Source: an uncultured Agromyces sp. (GTDB lineage Bacteria; Actinomycetota; Actinomycetes; Actinomycetales; Microbacteriaceae). Taken from it: a stretch of DNA of 64,000 nt. Made by a program: the position numbers and the translations under genes. The stretch is taken from contig CAJXGN010000004.1 in NCBI GenBank assembly GCA_913053875.1, positions 231,463 to 295,462 of the forward strand, read 5' to 3'. Of this stretch, positions 1 to 8,155 are shown one piece after another. Under the pieces are notes generated by a model that saw only the letters and a program-made list of their open reading frames with translations, made no database searches and had not been told where the DNA came from. The first letter of the stretch is position 1, and each line of letters starts with the position of its first letter.

Positions 1-433
1 GGCCCTTGATGATCGGATGCCGCCTGCCGCCGATGTCGAGCACGGGAGTCCAGGCGATGTCGCCCTTGACGTTGCTCGAGTCGACCTGGACCATGCCCTC
101 CGACAGGCCCTCGTCGGGCTCGAGGGAGATCTGGATGCCGCCGGCGAACTGGAAGCCCTGGCTCGCGGCGTGCTGCTGCACGACGTCGGTGAGCTCGTCG
201 ACGAGTGCGGGGCCGAGCGTGGACATGCGCTGCAGGTCGGCACGCGACATCCGCACCCGGAAGGTGTTCGGGACGAGCACGCGGTCGCGCGACACGACCG
301 CGGCCTTCGTGTCGAGCTCGCGCTTCAGGGCCGCCGTGATCTCGACCGGCTGCAGCCCCGAGCGGAAGGTCTTCGCGAAAGCGCCGTTGACGGCGCGTTC
401 GAGACCCTTCTCGAAGTTGTCCAGTAGGCCCAC
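1..433 (-). CDS. fhaA: FhaA N-terminal region (DUF3662), cut by the window edge
   Basis: The visible 144 residues read VGLLDNFEKGLERAVNGAF and continue through FRSGLQPVEITAALKREL, the start of the DUF3662 domain of FhaA-type proteins. In the family this domain precedes a flexible linker and a C-terminal FHA domain that binds phosphothreonine, and the protein takes part in Ser/Thr-kinase-controlled cell-wall synthesis and division. The linker and FHA part lie beyond base 1, so the gene is incomplete only because of the window. The GTG at 433 follows a GGGAG ribosome site. A TAACAT box at 465-470 on the minus strand is a possible -10. Proximity to a tRNA-Leu gene matches the arrangement I know from other actinobacteria. 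Confidence 0.85.
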   Translation of the reverse strand, partial: MGLLDNFEKGLERAVNGAFAKTFRSGLQPVEITAALKRELDTKAAVVSRDRVLVPNTFRVRMSRADLQRMSTLGPALVDELTDVVQQHAASQGFQFAGGIQISLEPDEGLSEGMVQVDSSNVKGDIAWTPVLDIGGRRHPIIKG

Positions 434-496
434 AGGTCTCCCGATCCGCTTGGTTCCTCAGTGCATGTTAGCCGCAGCGCCTGCGCGCGCCATTCG

Positions 497-3007
497 TCAG
501 TCGAAGCCCGTTGTGGACTCGGACTCCTCGAGGTCGACCGCGATCGTGGGCATCGACGCGGTGAGCAGGGTGCCGTCCGCGCGGCGGGCCCCCTCCACGT
601 CGCGCATGTTCGGCATGCCGTAGTGGCGCGGGCCCTGGCCGTCGAGTGCGACCGTCACCGGTTCGCCCTCGCGCACCACGACCTGCTCGCCGCGCACCGA
701 GAACTGCGCCTCGGTGCCGGCCTCGACCGTGAACGTCATGGCGGTCGGCTCGAGCTCGACGCGCACGCGCGTCTCCCGGATGGTGAGGCGGAAGATCAGG
801 CGATCCCAGTCGTCGGGCAGGCGCGGGTCGAACGTGAAGACGCCGTTGTGGTCGCGGAACCCGCCGAAGCCGTAGACGAGGGAGCTCCAGACGCCGCCGG
901 TGGACGCCACGTGGACGCCGTCCTGGGCGTTGTGGTGCAGGTCGGCGAGGTCGACGAACAGCGCCGCGCGGAAGTACCGCATCGACAGCTCGTGGTACCC
1001 GACCTCCGACGCGATGATCGACTGCACGACCGCCGACAGGGTCGAGTCACCCGTGGTCAGCGGGTCGTAGTACTCGAAGTTCGCCTGCTTCTCCTCGGTC
1101 GAGAACTGGTCGCCCTGGAGCAGCAGCGCGAGCACGACGTCGGCCTGCTTCAGCACCTGGAACCGGTAGATGACGAGCGGGTGGTAGTGCAGCAGCAGCG
1201 GGCGACGGCTCGCGGGCGTCGATTCGAGGTCCCACAGCTCCTTCTCGAGGAACGCGGAGTCCTGCGGGTGCACGCCGAGCTGCTCGTCGAACGGGATGAA
1301 CATGTGGTCGGCCGCGCGCCGCCACTCGTCGGCCTCGTCGGGGTGCAGGTCGAGTCGGTCGACCGCGCGCGCGTAGGCCGCCGGGGCGCGCCGGCGCAGC
1401 TCGTCGACGGCGATGGCGGCCGCCTTCAGGTTCCCCTTCGCCATGACGTTCGTGTAGAGGTTGTCGTTCACGACCGTCGTGTACTCGTCGGGCCCCGTGA
1501 CGCCGTGGATGTGGAACACCTCGACCGAGTTCGAGCGCCAGAACCCGAGGTCCTCCCACATGCGCGCCGTCTCGACGAGCACGTCGATCGCGCCGCGGGC
1601 CACGAAGTCCTCGTCGCCCGTCGCCGCCACGTACTGCACGAGCGCATACGAGATGTCGGCGTCGATGTGGTACTGCGCCGTGCCCGCCGCGTAGTACGCG
1701 CTCGACTCGAGGCCGTTGATGGTGCGCCACGGGAAGAGCGCGCCGCGCTGGTTGAGCTCCGTGGCCCGCGCGCGCGCCGGCTCCAGCATCCGCTGCCGGA
1801 ATCGCAGCACGTTGCGCGCCGTGTTGGGTGCCGTATAGGAGAGGAACGGCATGACGTAGACCTCGGAGTCCCAGAAGTAGTGACCGCCGTAGCCCGACCC
1901 CGAGACGCCCTTCGCCGCGACGCCGCCGCCGTCGGTGCGGGCCGTGGCCTGGGCGAGCTGGAACAGGTTCCAGCGGGTCGCCTGCTGCAGGGTCGGATGC
2001 CCCGGGATCTCGACGTCCGTGTTCGTCCAGTAGTCGTCGAGCCAGGCCTCCTGCTGCCGCAGCAGTTCCTCGACGCCGACCTCGGCGGCGCGGTCGAGCG
2101 AGCGGTCGCAGCGGTCGGCGAGCTCGCGCACGGGCACCGACGCCGCGGTGTGGTACGTGAACAGCTTGGTGATGCGGACCGGCTTCCCCTGCTCGGCGCG
2201 CATGCGGTACACGTGCTTCGCGAGGTCGTCCTCGATCGTGGTCGTCTCGTCGAACGGGTTCTCGGTCTCGATGCGGTGCTCGGTGCCCGCGACCACCGTC
2301 ATGCCCGAGTTCGTGCAGCGGTAGCCAAGCAGGTAGCGGCCGTCGCGCTCGCGCTTCAGGCGCGGCTGCAGCACGCGCTCGGTGAACTGCTCGGCCTTGC
2401 GCGGGTCGAACGCCTCGACCGACTCCTGCACGCCCGAGCGGTACTCGTCGCGGCCGTCCTGCCGGTTCAGCATCTGGCTGGAGATGGTCACGGCGGCGTC
2501 GGCGTCGAGCAGCTCGACCTCGTACTCGATGACGCCGAGGTGGCGATCGGTGAACGAGACCATGCGGCGCGAGGTGATCTGCACGCGCTTGCCCGACGGG
2601 GTGCGCCACTCGAGCGACCGGCTCAGCGTGCCGGTGCGGAAGTCGAGCCGCCGTTCGTAGCTCATGAGCTCGGCGTTGGTGAGCACGAGCGGCTCGTCGT
2701 CGACGTACAGCCGGATCGTCTTCGCGTCGGGCGCGTTCACGATGGTCTGCCCCACGCGGGCGAAGCCGAACGCCTCCTCCGCGTGGCGGATCGGCCAGGT
2801 CTCGTGGAAGCCGTTGATGAACGTGCCGTGCACGTGCCCGTCGCGGCCCTCGTCGACGTTGCCTCGCAGGCCGAGGTAGCCGTTGCCCACGGCGAACATG
2901 GTCTCGGTCGTGCCGATGTCGTCGGCCGAGAACTCGGTCTCGACGAGGGCCCAGTCGTCGACGGGGAACCGGTTGCGGTTCAGCGGGTCGTGGTCGGCGA
3001 ACCTCAT
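497..3007 (-). CDS. Glycoside hydrolase family 65 (maltose/trehalose/kojibiose phosphorylase-like)
   Basis: An 836-residue cytosolic protein with the GH65 order: N-terminal beta-sandwich (to about residue 290), helical linker, (alpha/alpha)6 barrel and a small C-terminal sheet domain. The barrel carries HGVTGPDEYTTVVNDN; Glu508 of GPDEY is the expected general acid of GH65 phosphorylases. These enzymes cleave alpha-glucosidic disaccharides with phosphate, giving beta-glucose 1-phosphate plus glucose; the exact disaccharide cannot be read from sequence. The start overlaps the stop of the upstream beta-phosphoglucomutase gene by 4 bases (ATGA), so the pair is co-translated and its two steps connect: phosphorolysis, then isomerisation to glucose 6-phosphate. 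The same pairing is known for Rv3400-Rv3401 of Mycobacterium tuberculosis. The reading frame stays open far upstream, but MRFADHDPLNRNRFPVDDW is the family-like N-terminus. Confidence 0.88.
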   Translation of the reverse strand: MRFADHDPLNRNRFPVDDWALVETEFSADDIGTTETMFAVGNGYLGLRGNVDEGRDGHVHGTFINGFHETWPIRHAEEAFGFARVGQTIVNAPDAKTIRLYVDDEPLVLTNAELMSYERRLDFRTGTLSRSLEWRTPSGKRVQITSRRMVSFTDRHLGVIEYEVELLDADAAVTISSQMLNRQDGRDEYRSGVQESVEAFDPRKAEQFTERVLQPRLKRERDGRYLLGYRCTNSGMTVVAGTEHRIETENPFDETTTIEDDLAKHVYRMRAEQGKPVRITKLFTYHTAASVPVRELADRCDRSLDRAAEVGVEELLRQQEAWLDDYWTNTDVEIPGHPTLQQATRWNLFQLAQATARTDGGGVAAKGVSGSGYGGHYFWDSEVYVMPFLSYTAPNTARNVLRFRQRMLEPARARATELNQRGALFPWRTINGLESSAYYAAGTAQYHIDADISYALVQYVAATGDEDFVARGAIDVLVETARMWEDLGFWRSNSVEVFHIHGVTGPDEYTTVVNDNLYTNVMAKGNLKAAAIAVDELRRRAPAAYARAVDRLDLHPDEADEWRRAADHMFIPFDEQLGVHPQDSAFLEKELWDLESTPASRRPLLLHYHPLVIYRFQVLKQADVVLALLLQGDQFSTEEKQANFEYYDPLTTGDSTLSAVVQSIIASEVGYHELSMRYFRAALFVDLADLHHNAQDGVHVASTGGVWSSLVYGFGGFRDHNGVFTFDPRLPDDWDRLIFRLTIRETRVRVELEPTAMTFTVEAGTEAQFSVRGEQVVVREGEPVTVALDGQGPRHYGMPNMRDVEGARRADGTLLTASMPTIAVDLEESESTTGFD

Positions 3008-3777
3008 GATCCGGCCTTTCGGTGGTGCTGGGGGAGCAGGGGGATGAGCTCGTCGAGCTCGAACACGACGAGGTCGGCGCCGAGTCGGCGCAGGTTCTCG
3101 TGGCCGGCGCCGCGGTCGACGCCCACGACGAGCCCGAAGTCGCCGGCGGCGCCCGCCTGCACGCCCGACTCGGCGTCCTCGACGACGACGCACGCGGTCG
3201 TCGGCAGGCCGAGCAGCTCGGCGCCGTACTCGTAGGTGTCGGGCGCGGGCTTGCCGGGGATGCCGTGCTCGGCCGCCACGCCGCCGTGCACGACGACCTC
3301 GAAGCGGTCGGCGAGGCCCGCGGTCGCGAGCACCGACGGAGCGTTCTTCGAGCTCGAGACCACCGCGACCTCGGCGTCGGTCGCCGCGAGCGCGTCGAGG
3401 AACGCGACGCTGGCCGGGTACGCCTCCACGCCGTCCTCGGCGAGCGACTCGTTGAACGCGTCGTTCTTGCGGTTGCCGAGCCCGCACACCGTCTCGGTGG
3501 TCGGCGGGTCGTCGGGCGTGCCCTCGGGCAGCGTGATGCCGCGGCTCGCGAGCAGGCTCCGCACGCCGTCGTAGCGCGGCTTGCCGTCGATGTAGGCGAA
3601 GTAGTCGGCGGTCTCGTACGGCTTCACGCCGCGCGACTCGAGGAACGGGGCGAACAGCCGCGCCCACGCGTGCATGTGCACCTCGGCCGTCGGCGTGAGC
3701 ACGCCGTCGAGGTCGAAGAGCCAGCCGCGGATGCCCGCCAGGTCGGGCCGAGCGATGGAGTCGTCCGTCGTCGCCAC
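3004..3777 (-). CDS. pgmB: HAD-superfamily beta-phosphoglucomutase-like protein
   Basis: A 257-residue HAD protein. Near the N-terminus WLFDLDGVLT supplies the nucleophile Asp22 and the acid/base Asp24; VVSSSKNAP is motif II, and VVVEDAESGVQAG is the metal-binding acidic motif. The helical cap between them resembles beta-phosphoglucomutases, which convert beta-glucose 1-phosphate to glucose 6-phosphate. Its coupling to a GH65 phosphorylase, which releases beta-glucose 1-phosphate, supports that role over a generic phosphatase. The GTG at 3777 is chosen because AGAGGA lies just upstream; the open frame reaches 3975, but the extra residues are Pro/Arg-rich and unlike the family. It is the first gene of a two-gene operon. 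Confidence 0.85.
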   Translation of the reverse strand: MATTDDSIARPDLAGIRGWLFDLDGVLTPTAEVHMHAWARLFAPFLESRGVKPYETADYFAYIDGKPRYDGVRSLLASRGITLPEGTPDDPPTTETVCGLGNRKNDAFNESLAEDGVEAYPASVAFLDALAATDAEVAVVSSSKNAPSVLATAGLADRFEVVVHGGVAAEHGIPGKPAPDTYEYGAELLGLPTTACVVVEDAESGVQAGAAGDFGLVVGVDRGAGHENLRRLGADLVVFELDELIPLLPQHHRKAGS

Positions 3778-3994
3778 TGCAGATCCTCTCGATGGGGGTG
3801 GGGGTGCGAACGGCGTCGTTCCCTGTCCACTCGATGCTAGGGGGCGGATGCCGCGAGCGCATCGTTTCAAGTGGACGGGATCGCGGGGGCGAGGCGGGGC
3901 CCGCGGGCATCGCCCCCGGCGGTCGAATGGCATGCGCGCCGCTGAAGTGTTAGTCTCTGTTGGCTGGTGCGCCATGTGCGCGCGTCAGTGGTGA

Positions 3995-4081
3995 GCGCAA
4001 GTGGCGGAATAGGCAGACGCGCACGGTTCAGGTCCGTGTGCCCGAGAGGGCGTGGGGGTTCAACTCCCCCCTTGCGCACCA
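3995..4081 (+). tRNA. tRNA-Leu (anticodon CAG)
   Basis: The 87 bases fold as a class II tRNA. The acceptor GCGCAAG (3995-4001) pairs perfectly with CTTGCGC (4071-4077), the anticodon stem CACGG/CCGTG encloses TTCAGGT with anticodon CAG, the long variable arm follows, and the T arm has GGGGG-TTCAACT-CCCCC. CCA is encoded at the 3' end. CAG reads the CTG codon, the dominant leucine codon here along with CTC. Confidence 0.95.
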
Positions 4082-4085
4082 GAGA

Positions 4086-4115
4086 GAAGGCCCGGGGCGG
4101 ATGCTCCGGGCCTTC
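4086..4115. terminator. Hairpin between tRNA-Leu and the convergent AraC gene
   Basis: GAAGGCCCGG (4086-4095) and CCGGGCCTTC (4106-4115) form a perfect 10-bp stem with a 10-base loop, directly after the tRNA and before the stop of the opposing AraC gene. It can serve both strands. A T-run is short, as is usual in such genomes. Confidence 0.7.
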
Positions 4116-4132
4116 GTCGTTCGCGATCCGGC

Positions 4133-5080
4133 TCAGGCCGCGGAGGACGCCAGGGCGCGCGGCGCATGCTGGTCGCGGTACTCGCGGGGCGTCGCGCCGT
4201 ACTCGCGACGGAAGGCCCGCGAGAACGTCGTCGGATCGCTGAAGCCGGCCCGCACCGCGACGTCGGCGACCGGGGCGTCGAGTTCGCGCAGCATCCGCTC
4301 GCCCATGCGCAGGCGGGTGCGGCGCAGGAAGTCGGCGGGCGTCGTGTCGTTGCGCTCGAACAGCAGGTACAGCTTGCGGCGCGAGATGTAGTGCCGGTGG
4401 GCGACGGCTTCCAGCGACAGGTCGGGGTCGGAGGCATGGTGCCGGAGGTGCTCCTCGACGGTCGCGAGCAGCGCCGCGGGCGTCTGCGGAAGCACCTCGG
4501 TCGTCGTGAACGACGAGCGGATCATGGTCGCGGCCAGGTCGCGCGTGGCCTCTGCGAGCTCGTGGGCGCCCGACGCGGTCGCGAGCGGCACGGCCTGGCG
4601 GAGCGCCGACGCGTGCGAGAAGAGCGTGCGCGTCGACGCGTTGGAGGGGACGAGCAGGCGACGGCACGACTCGTCGATGAGCTGGTTCGGGATGCCCAGC
4701 GAACTGCGGGAGACCTGGACGATGAGCTGTCGCTGCTGCGGCGCCGAGTAGTCGAGGTAGTAGCCCTGGTCGGTCGCGTAGGTGGTGACCGAGCCGGGGC
4801 TCACGCGCACGCTGCGCTCGTTCTGCGCCACGAGCCCGGTGGAGTGCAGCTGCAGCGAGAGGTGCAGGTCGTCGCCGTCGGCGCGACGAGCGGTGCGTGC
4901 CGTGCGCTCGGCGCTGTGGCCGGCGCTCTCCACGGACGAGACGGTGAGGCGGTCGTCGATGCGGAGATGCTCCATGCGCCCGTGGAAGCGCTCCTCGAAC
5001 GACAGGCAGGTGAGCGGCACGAAGCACCGGGAGACGATGTCCTCCCAGTCGTCGGCGGTCTCGACCTCCTGCACCTCCAC
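4133..5080 (-). CDS. AraC-family transcriptional regulator
   Basis: A 315-residue regulator. The N-terminal two thirds resemble the AraC-binding-like sensory domain (PF14525-type, with SPGSVTTYATDQGYYLDYS), and the last ~100 residues hold the two helix-turn-helix units: LEAVAHRHYISRRKLYLLF and VADVAVRAGFSDPTTFSRAF, followed by the EYGATPREYR signature. GTG at 5080 follows GAGGAGG at good spacing; the frame is open further upstream but those residues are Arg-rich. It is divergent to the aldehyde dehydrogenase/ABC operon, and two direct repeats in the gap look like its activator sites, so it is the probable inducer-responsive activator of that operon. The inducer is unknown. Confidence 0.87.
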   Translation of the reverse strand: MEVQEVETADDWEDIVSRCFVPLTCLSFEERFHGRMEHLRIDDRLTVSSVESAGHSAERTARTARRADGDDLHLSLQLHSTGLVAQNERSVRVSPGSVTTYATDQGYYLDYSAPQQRQLIVQVSRSSLGIPNQLIDESCRRLLVPSNASTRTLFSHASALRQAVPLATASGAHELAEATRDLAATMIRSSFTTTEVLPQTPAALLATVEEHLRHHASDPDLSLEAVAHRHYISRRKLYLLFERNDTTPADFLRRTRLRMGERMLRELDAPVADVAVRAGFSDPTTFSRAFRREYGATPREYRDQHAPRALASSAA

Positions 5081-5226
5081 CGCGCGCCTCCTCGCGTCTC
5101 GTGGTGAGGAGGATCGGCGTGCCTGCTGTGGAAGCCGACGCCTCCTCACGTCGCGGGGGAAACTTACGTCGGCCAGCAGCGGTCCGTCAAGATGCAGCAC
5201 CCGGAGATCCGCGGTTTCGCGCGGAT

Positions 5227-5282
5227 CGTGCACGATTCGTCACCTGCGGCGCGGGCCATGCATCGCCGTGCACGAATCGTCA
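5227..5282 (+). promoter_or_regulatory. Pair of direct 16-bp repeats, candidate AraC operators
   Basis: CGTGCACGATTCGTCA at 5227-5242 recurs at 5267-5282 with one mismatch (T to A in the centre). The repeats start 40 bp apart, close to four helical turns, and the second ends just before the probable -35 of the aldehyde dehydrogenase promoter. Direct repeats abutting -35 are what AraC-type activators use. The remaining sequence of the 305-bp gap between the two start codons shows nothing else I can name. Confidence 0.6.
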
Positions 5283-5311
5283 GTCGCCCCGCCTGCGACC
5301 GCCGGTAGCGT
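5283..5311 (+). promoter_or_regulatory. Probable promoter of the aldehyde dehydrogenase/ABC operon
   Basis: A TAGCGT box at 5306-5311 fits the actinobacterial -10 pattern. A -35 at 17-bp spacing would be GTCGCC at 5283-5288, a poor match, consistent with a promoter that needs the adjacent activator repeats. This leaves a 5' leader of about 70 bases. Confidence 0.45.
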
Positions 5312-5385
5312 CCCTCGACATCACCGGCGGCACCTGGCGCCGGACGGCCGAGAGGACGCACTGAGGCGTCCGGGAGGAAGTACCG

Positions 5386-6840
5386 ATGACGTTCTTCGAG
5401 CAGTCGACGTGGGATGGACGCACCTGGATCGGGGGGTGGACGACGACCGATGCGACCGCCGACGTCGTGAACCCGGCCACCGGCCAGCGGATCGCGACGT
5501 ACGCCACGTCGACCCCCGATGACGTGGACCACGCGACGACGCTCGCGACGGCGGCCCAGGTCGAGTGGGCGGCGCGCCCGGCGGAGGAGCGCGCGACCGT
5601 GCTGCGCCGCGCGGCTGCGCTGATCGAGGAGCACTCCGACGCGCTCGGCCACTGGCTCGTGCGCGAGGCCGGTTCCGGTGCGGGGAAGGCCGCATTCGAA
5701 GCCGGGCTCGTCGCCGCGGAGTTCCACCTCGCGGCGGCGACCGCGATGATGCCGTACGGCCAGCTGCTGCAGAGCAGCAGGCCGCGCCTCAGCCTCGCTC
5801 GTCGCCGTCCGGTCGGCGTCGTCGGAGTGATCTCGCCGTTCAACTTCCCCGCGATCCTCTCGGCGCGCTCGATCGCTCCCGCCCTCGCGCTCGGCAACGC
5901 CGTCGTGCACAAGCCCGACCCGCGCACCACCGTCGCCGGCGGACTGTTCTTCGCCGCGCTGCTGGAAGCCGCGGGGCTGCCGCCGGACGTGTTCGCGGTG
6001 CTGCCCGGGCGCGCCGAGGTCGGCGCCGCCGTCGTCGACGAACCGCGCATCCCCGTGATCTCGTTCACCGGATCGTCGGAGGCCGGCCGGGTCATCGGCG
6101 CGCGGGCGGGCCAACTGCTGAAGCGGGCGCACCTCGAACTCGGCGGCAACAGCGCGCTGATCGTGCTCGACGACGTCGACGTGGCCGCCGCGGCATCCGC
6201 CGGCGCGTGGGGGTCCTTCCTCCACCAGGGGCAGATCTGCATGACGACCGGGCGACACCTCGTGCACGAGGCGATCTACGACGAGTACGTCGAGCGACTC
6301 GCCGAGAAGGCCGAGGCGATCCCGGTCGGCGACCCCGCGGAGGGCGCACCCCTCGGACCGCTCATCGACACGGGCCAGCGCGACAAGGTGCACGCGATCG
6401 TGTCGGAGACCGTCGCCGCCGGCGGACGCGTCGCCGCGGGCGGCGAGTACGACGGGCTCAACTACCGCCCGACCGTGCTGGCAGAGGTCCGAGCGGAGCA
6501 TCCGGCATTCGCCAAGGAGATCTTCGGACCGGTCGCGCCGGTCACCAAGGTGGCATCCGTCGACGAGGCCGTCGAGCTCGCCAACGCGACCGAGTACGGC
6601 CTCTCGCTCGGGATCCTCGCCGGCGACGCGTTCCGGGCGTACGAACTCGCCGACCGCATGCACACCGGCATCGTGCACATCAACGACCAGACCATCGACG
6701 ACGAGTCGCAGGCGCCCTTCGGCGGCGTCGGCATGTCCGGCACCGGCAGCCGATTCGGCGGGCACGAGGCCAACATCGAGGCGTTCACCGAGACCCAGTG
6801 GGTGACCGTCCAGTCGCAGGTCGCGACCTACCCGTTCTGA
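5386..6840 (+). CDS. NAD(P)-dependent aldehyde dehydrogenase, benzaldehyde/vanillin dehydrogenase type
   Basis: A full-length 484-residue ALDH. It has GVISPFNFPA (cofactor region), FTGSSEAGRVIG (Rossmann loop), the general base Glu251 in ELGGNS and the catalytic Cys285 in GQICM, 34 residues apart as usual. INDQTIDDESQAPFGGVG and SRFGGHEA near the C-terminus resemble benzaldehyde and vanillin dehydrogenases, which oxidise aromatic aldehydes to acids. ATG at 5386 follows AGGAAG. It leads a plus-strand operon with a complete ABC importer, so the substrate may derive from what the importer brings in. Aliphatic aldehydes remain possible. Confidence 0.85.
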   Translation: MTFFEQSTWDGRTWIGGWTTTDATADVVNPATGQRIATYATSTPDDVDHATTLATAAQVEWAARPAEERATVLRRAAALIEEHSDALGHWLVREAGSGAGKAAFEAGLVAAEFHLAAATAMMPYGQLLQSSRPRLSLARRRPVGVVGVISPFNFPAILSARSIAPALALGNAVVHKPDPRTTVAGGLFFAALLEAAGLPPDVFAVLPGRAEVGAAVVDEPRIPVISFTGSSEAGRVIGARAGQLLKRAHLELGGNSALIVLDDVDVAAAASAGAWGSFLHQGQICMTTGRHLVHEAIYDEYVERLAEKAEAIPVGDPAEGAPLGPLIDTGQRDKVHAIVSETVAAGGRVAAGGEYDGLNYRPTVLAEVRAEHPAFAKEIFGPVAPVTKVASVDEAVELANATEYGLSLGILAGDAFRAYELADRMHTGIVHINDQTIDDESQAPFGGVGMSGTGSRFGGHEANIEAFTETQWVTVQSQVATYPF

Positions 6841-6930
6841 CCCGCACCGAGTCCGCAGCACCGTACCGATCGCACCACCCCGACAGCACCACCCGAGAAC
6901 CCGATGGGAAACGAGAAAGGAAGTGCAACG

Positions 6931-8070
6931 ATGCACGCACGAATGAAGAGGGCGGCGCCTGCCGCGCTCCTGGCCGCAGGCGCGCTCCTGCTCACGTCGT
7001 GCTCCAGCGACGGCGGCACCACCACCAGCGACGGCGACGACACCACAGACGACAGCGCCGTCGCGGCGGCCGAGGAGTTCCTCGTGCCCTGGAACGGCGA
7101 GGGCGACAAGTCCCTGCTCATCGACGAGCCCCTGGACGCCCCCGTGGCCGAGGGGACCCACGTGGTCTACCTCGACGTGGGCACCCCGGTGAGCGCCGTG
7201 ATGTGGGGCAACCTGCAGGCGCCCGCGGAGCTGCTCGGCCTCGAGCTCGAGCGCGTCGAGGTGGGTCGCGACGCCCAGTCGGTCAACTCGGCGATGAACT
7301 CCGTCGTCGAGATCGCGCCCGACGGCGTCATCAACATCACCCTGGACCCGGTCTTCTTCGAGACGCAGATCGAGGAGCTCGACGAACTCGGCATCCCGCT
7401 GGTCAGCGGATCGGTCATGAACACCGTCGAGTTCGGGCTCCCCGAGGCGTTCAACGGCCCCGACTGGATGCGGGCGAACGGCGCCGCACTGGGTGCCGCG
7501 GCGATCGCGCGCTCCGGCGGGGCGACCGAGTTCGTCTTCTACAACATCCCGGAGTTCCCGTTCTCGCCGTACGAGCTCGAGGGCGCCGAGGCGAAGATCG
7601 CCGAGCTGTGCGGCGAGTGCACGCTGCGCACCGTGGACATCCCGATCGCGGAGCTCGGGTCGACGGCCGCCGACCGGGTCGTGAGCGACCTGCAGGCGAA
7701 CCCGCAGACCGAGTACTTCATCGCGGCGGTCGACGAGGTGCAGCTCGGCCTGCCGCCGAAGCTCGACCTCGCCGGCATCGAGATCCAGGGCATCGGCATG
7801 TGGACCCCGCCGCCGAACTACGAGCAGATCGCGGCGGGCGACCAGGACGCCACGCTCTCGGTCGACCTCAACCTCATGATGTGGACCGTGCTCGACCAGC
7901 TCCTCCGCGAGATGGCCGGCCAGGACTACGAGTGGCCCGACGCGGAGACCTCGGCCTCGTCGCTGACCCGCGTCACCGACGCGGGCAACGTGCCGGAGGA
8001 CCCGGTGGTCGGCTACGTGGCGATCCCCGACTACCAGGACCGCTTCGCGGCCAACTGGCTCGTCGACTGA
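6931..8070 (+). CDS. ABC importer substrate-binding lipoprotein (CUT2/ribose type)
   Basis: A 379-residue lipoprotein. The signal peptide MHARMKRAAPAALLAAG ends in the lipobox LLTSC, so Cys24 should be lipidated and the protein anchored outside the membrane. A Thr/Asp/Ser-rich linker follows, then a two-lobed periplasmic-binding fold of the type used by ribose and other CUT2 importers. ATG at 6931 is chosen because AAAGGAAG lies 8 bases upstream; an earlier in-frame ATG at 6904 would precede that ribosome site. A CGEC motif in the middle of the mature protein could form a disulfide. Ligand unknown. Confidence 0.85.
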   Translation: MHARMKRAAPAALLAAGALLLTSCSSDGGTTTSDGDDTTDDSAVAAAEEFLVPWNGEGDKSLLIDEPLDAPVAEGTHVVYLDVGTPVSAVMWGNLQAPAELLGLELERVEVGRDAQSVNSAMNSVVEIAPDGVINITLDPVFFETQIEELDELGIPLVSGSVMNTVEFGLPEAFNGPDWMRANGAALGAAAIARSGGATEFVFYNIPEFPFSPYELEGAEAKIAELCGECTLRTVDIPIAELGSTAADRVVSDLQANPQTEYFIAAVDEVQLGLPPKLDLAGIEIQGIGMWTPPPNYEQIAAGDQDATLSVDLNLMMWTVLDQLLREMAGQDYEWPDAETSASSLTRVTDAGNVPEDPVVGYVAIPDYQDRFAANWLVD

Positions 8071-8081
8071 CCTCCCCACCC

Positions 8082-8118
8082 GCTGCCGGGGAGGCAGCCC
8101 CCGCGCCTCCCCGGCAGC
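8082..8118 (+). terminator. Intercistronic hairpin after the binding-protein gene
   Basis: GCTGCCGGGGAGG (8082-8094) and CCTCCCCGGCAGC (8106-8118) form a perfect 13-bp stem with an 11-base loop. It lies between the binding-protein and ATPase genes. Such hairpins commonly stabilise the binding-protein message or partly terminate, giving more binding protein than transporter. Confidence 0.65.
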
Positions 8119-8155
8119 CTCCGTTCCATCGCCCAACGCCCAGAGAGGATGCCCC

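Noticed and set aside
461..3235. A 924-codon open frame on the plus strand
   Set aside because: It is the antisense of the GH65 and HAD genes; its Arg/Val/His-rich composition has no domain and the opposite strand has clear enzyme motifs.
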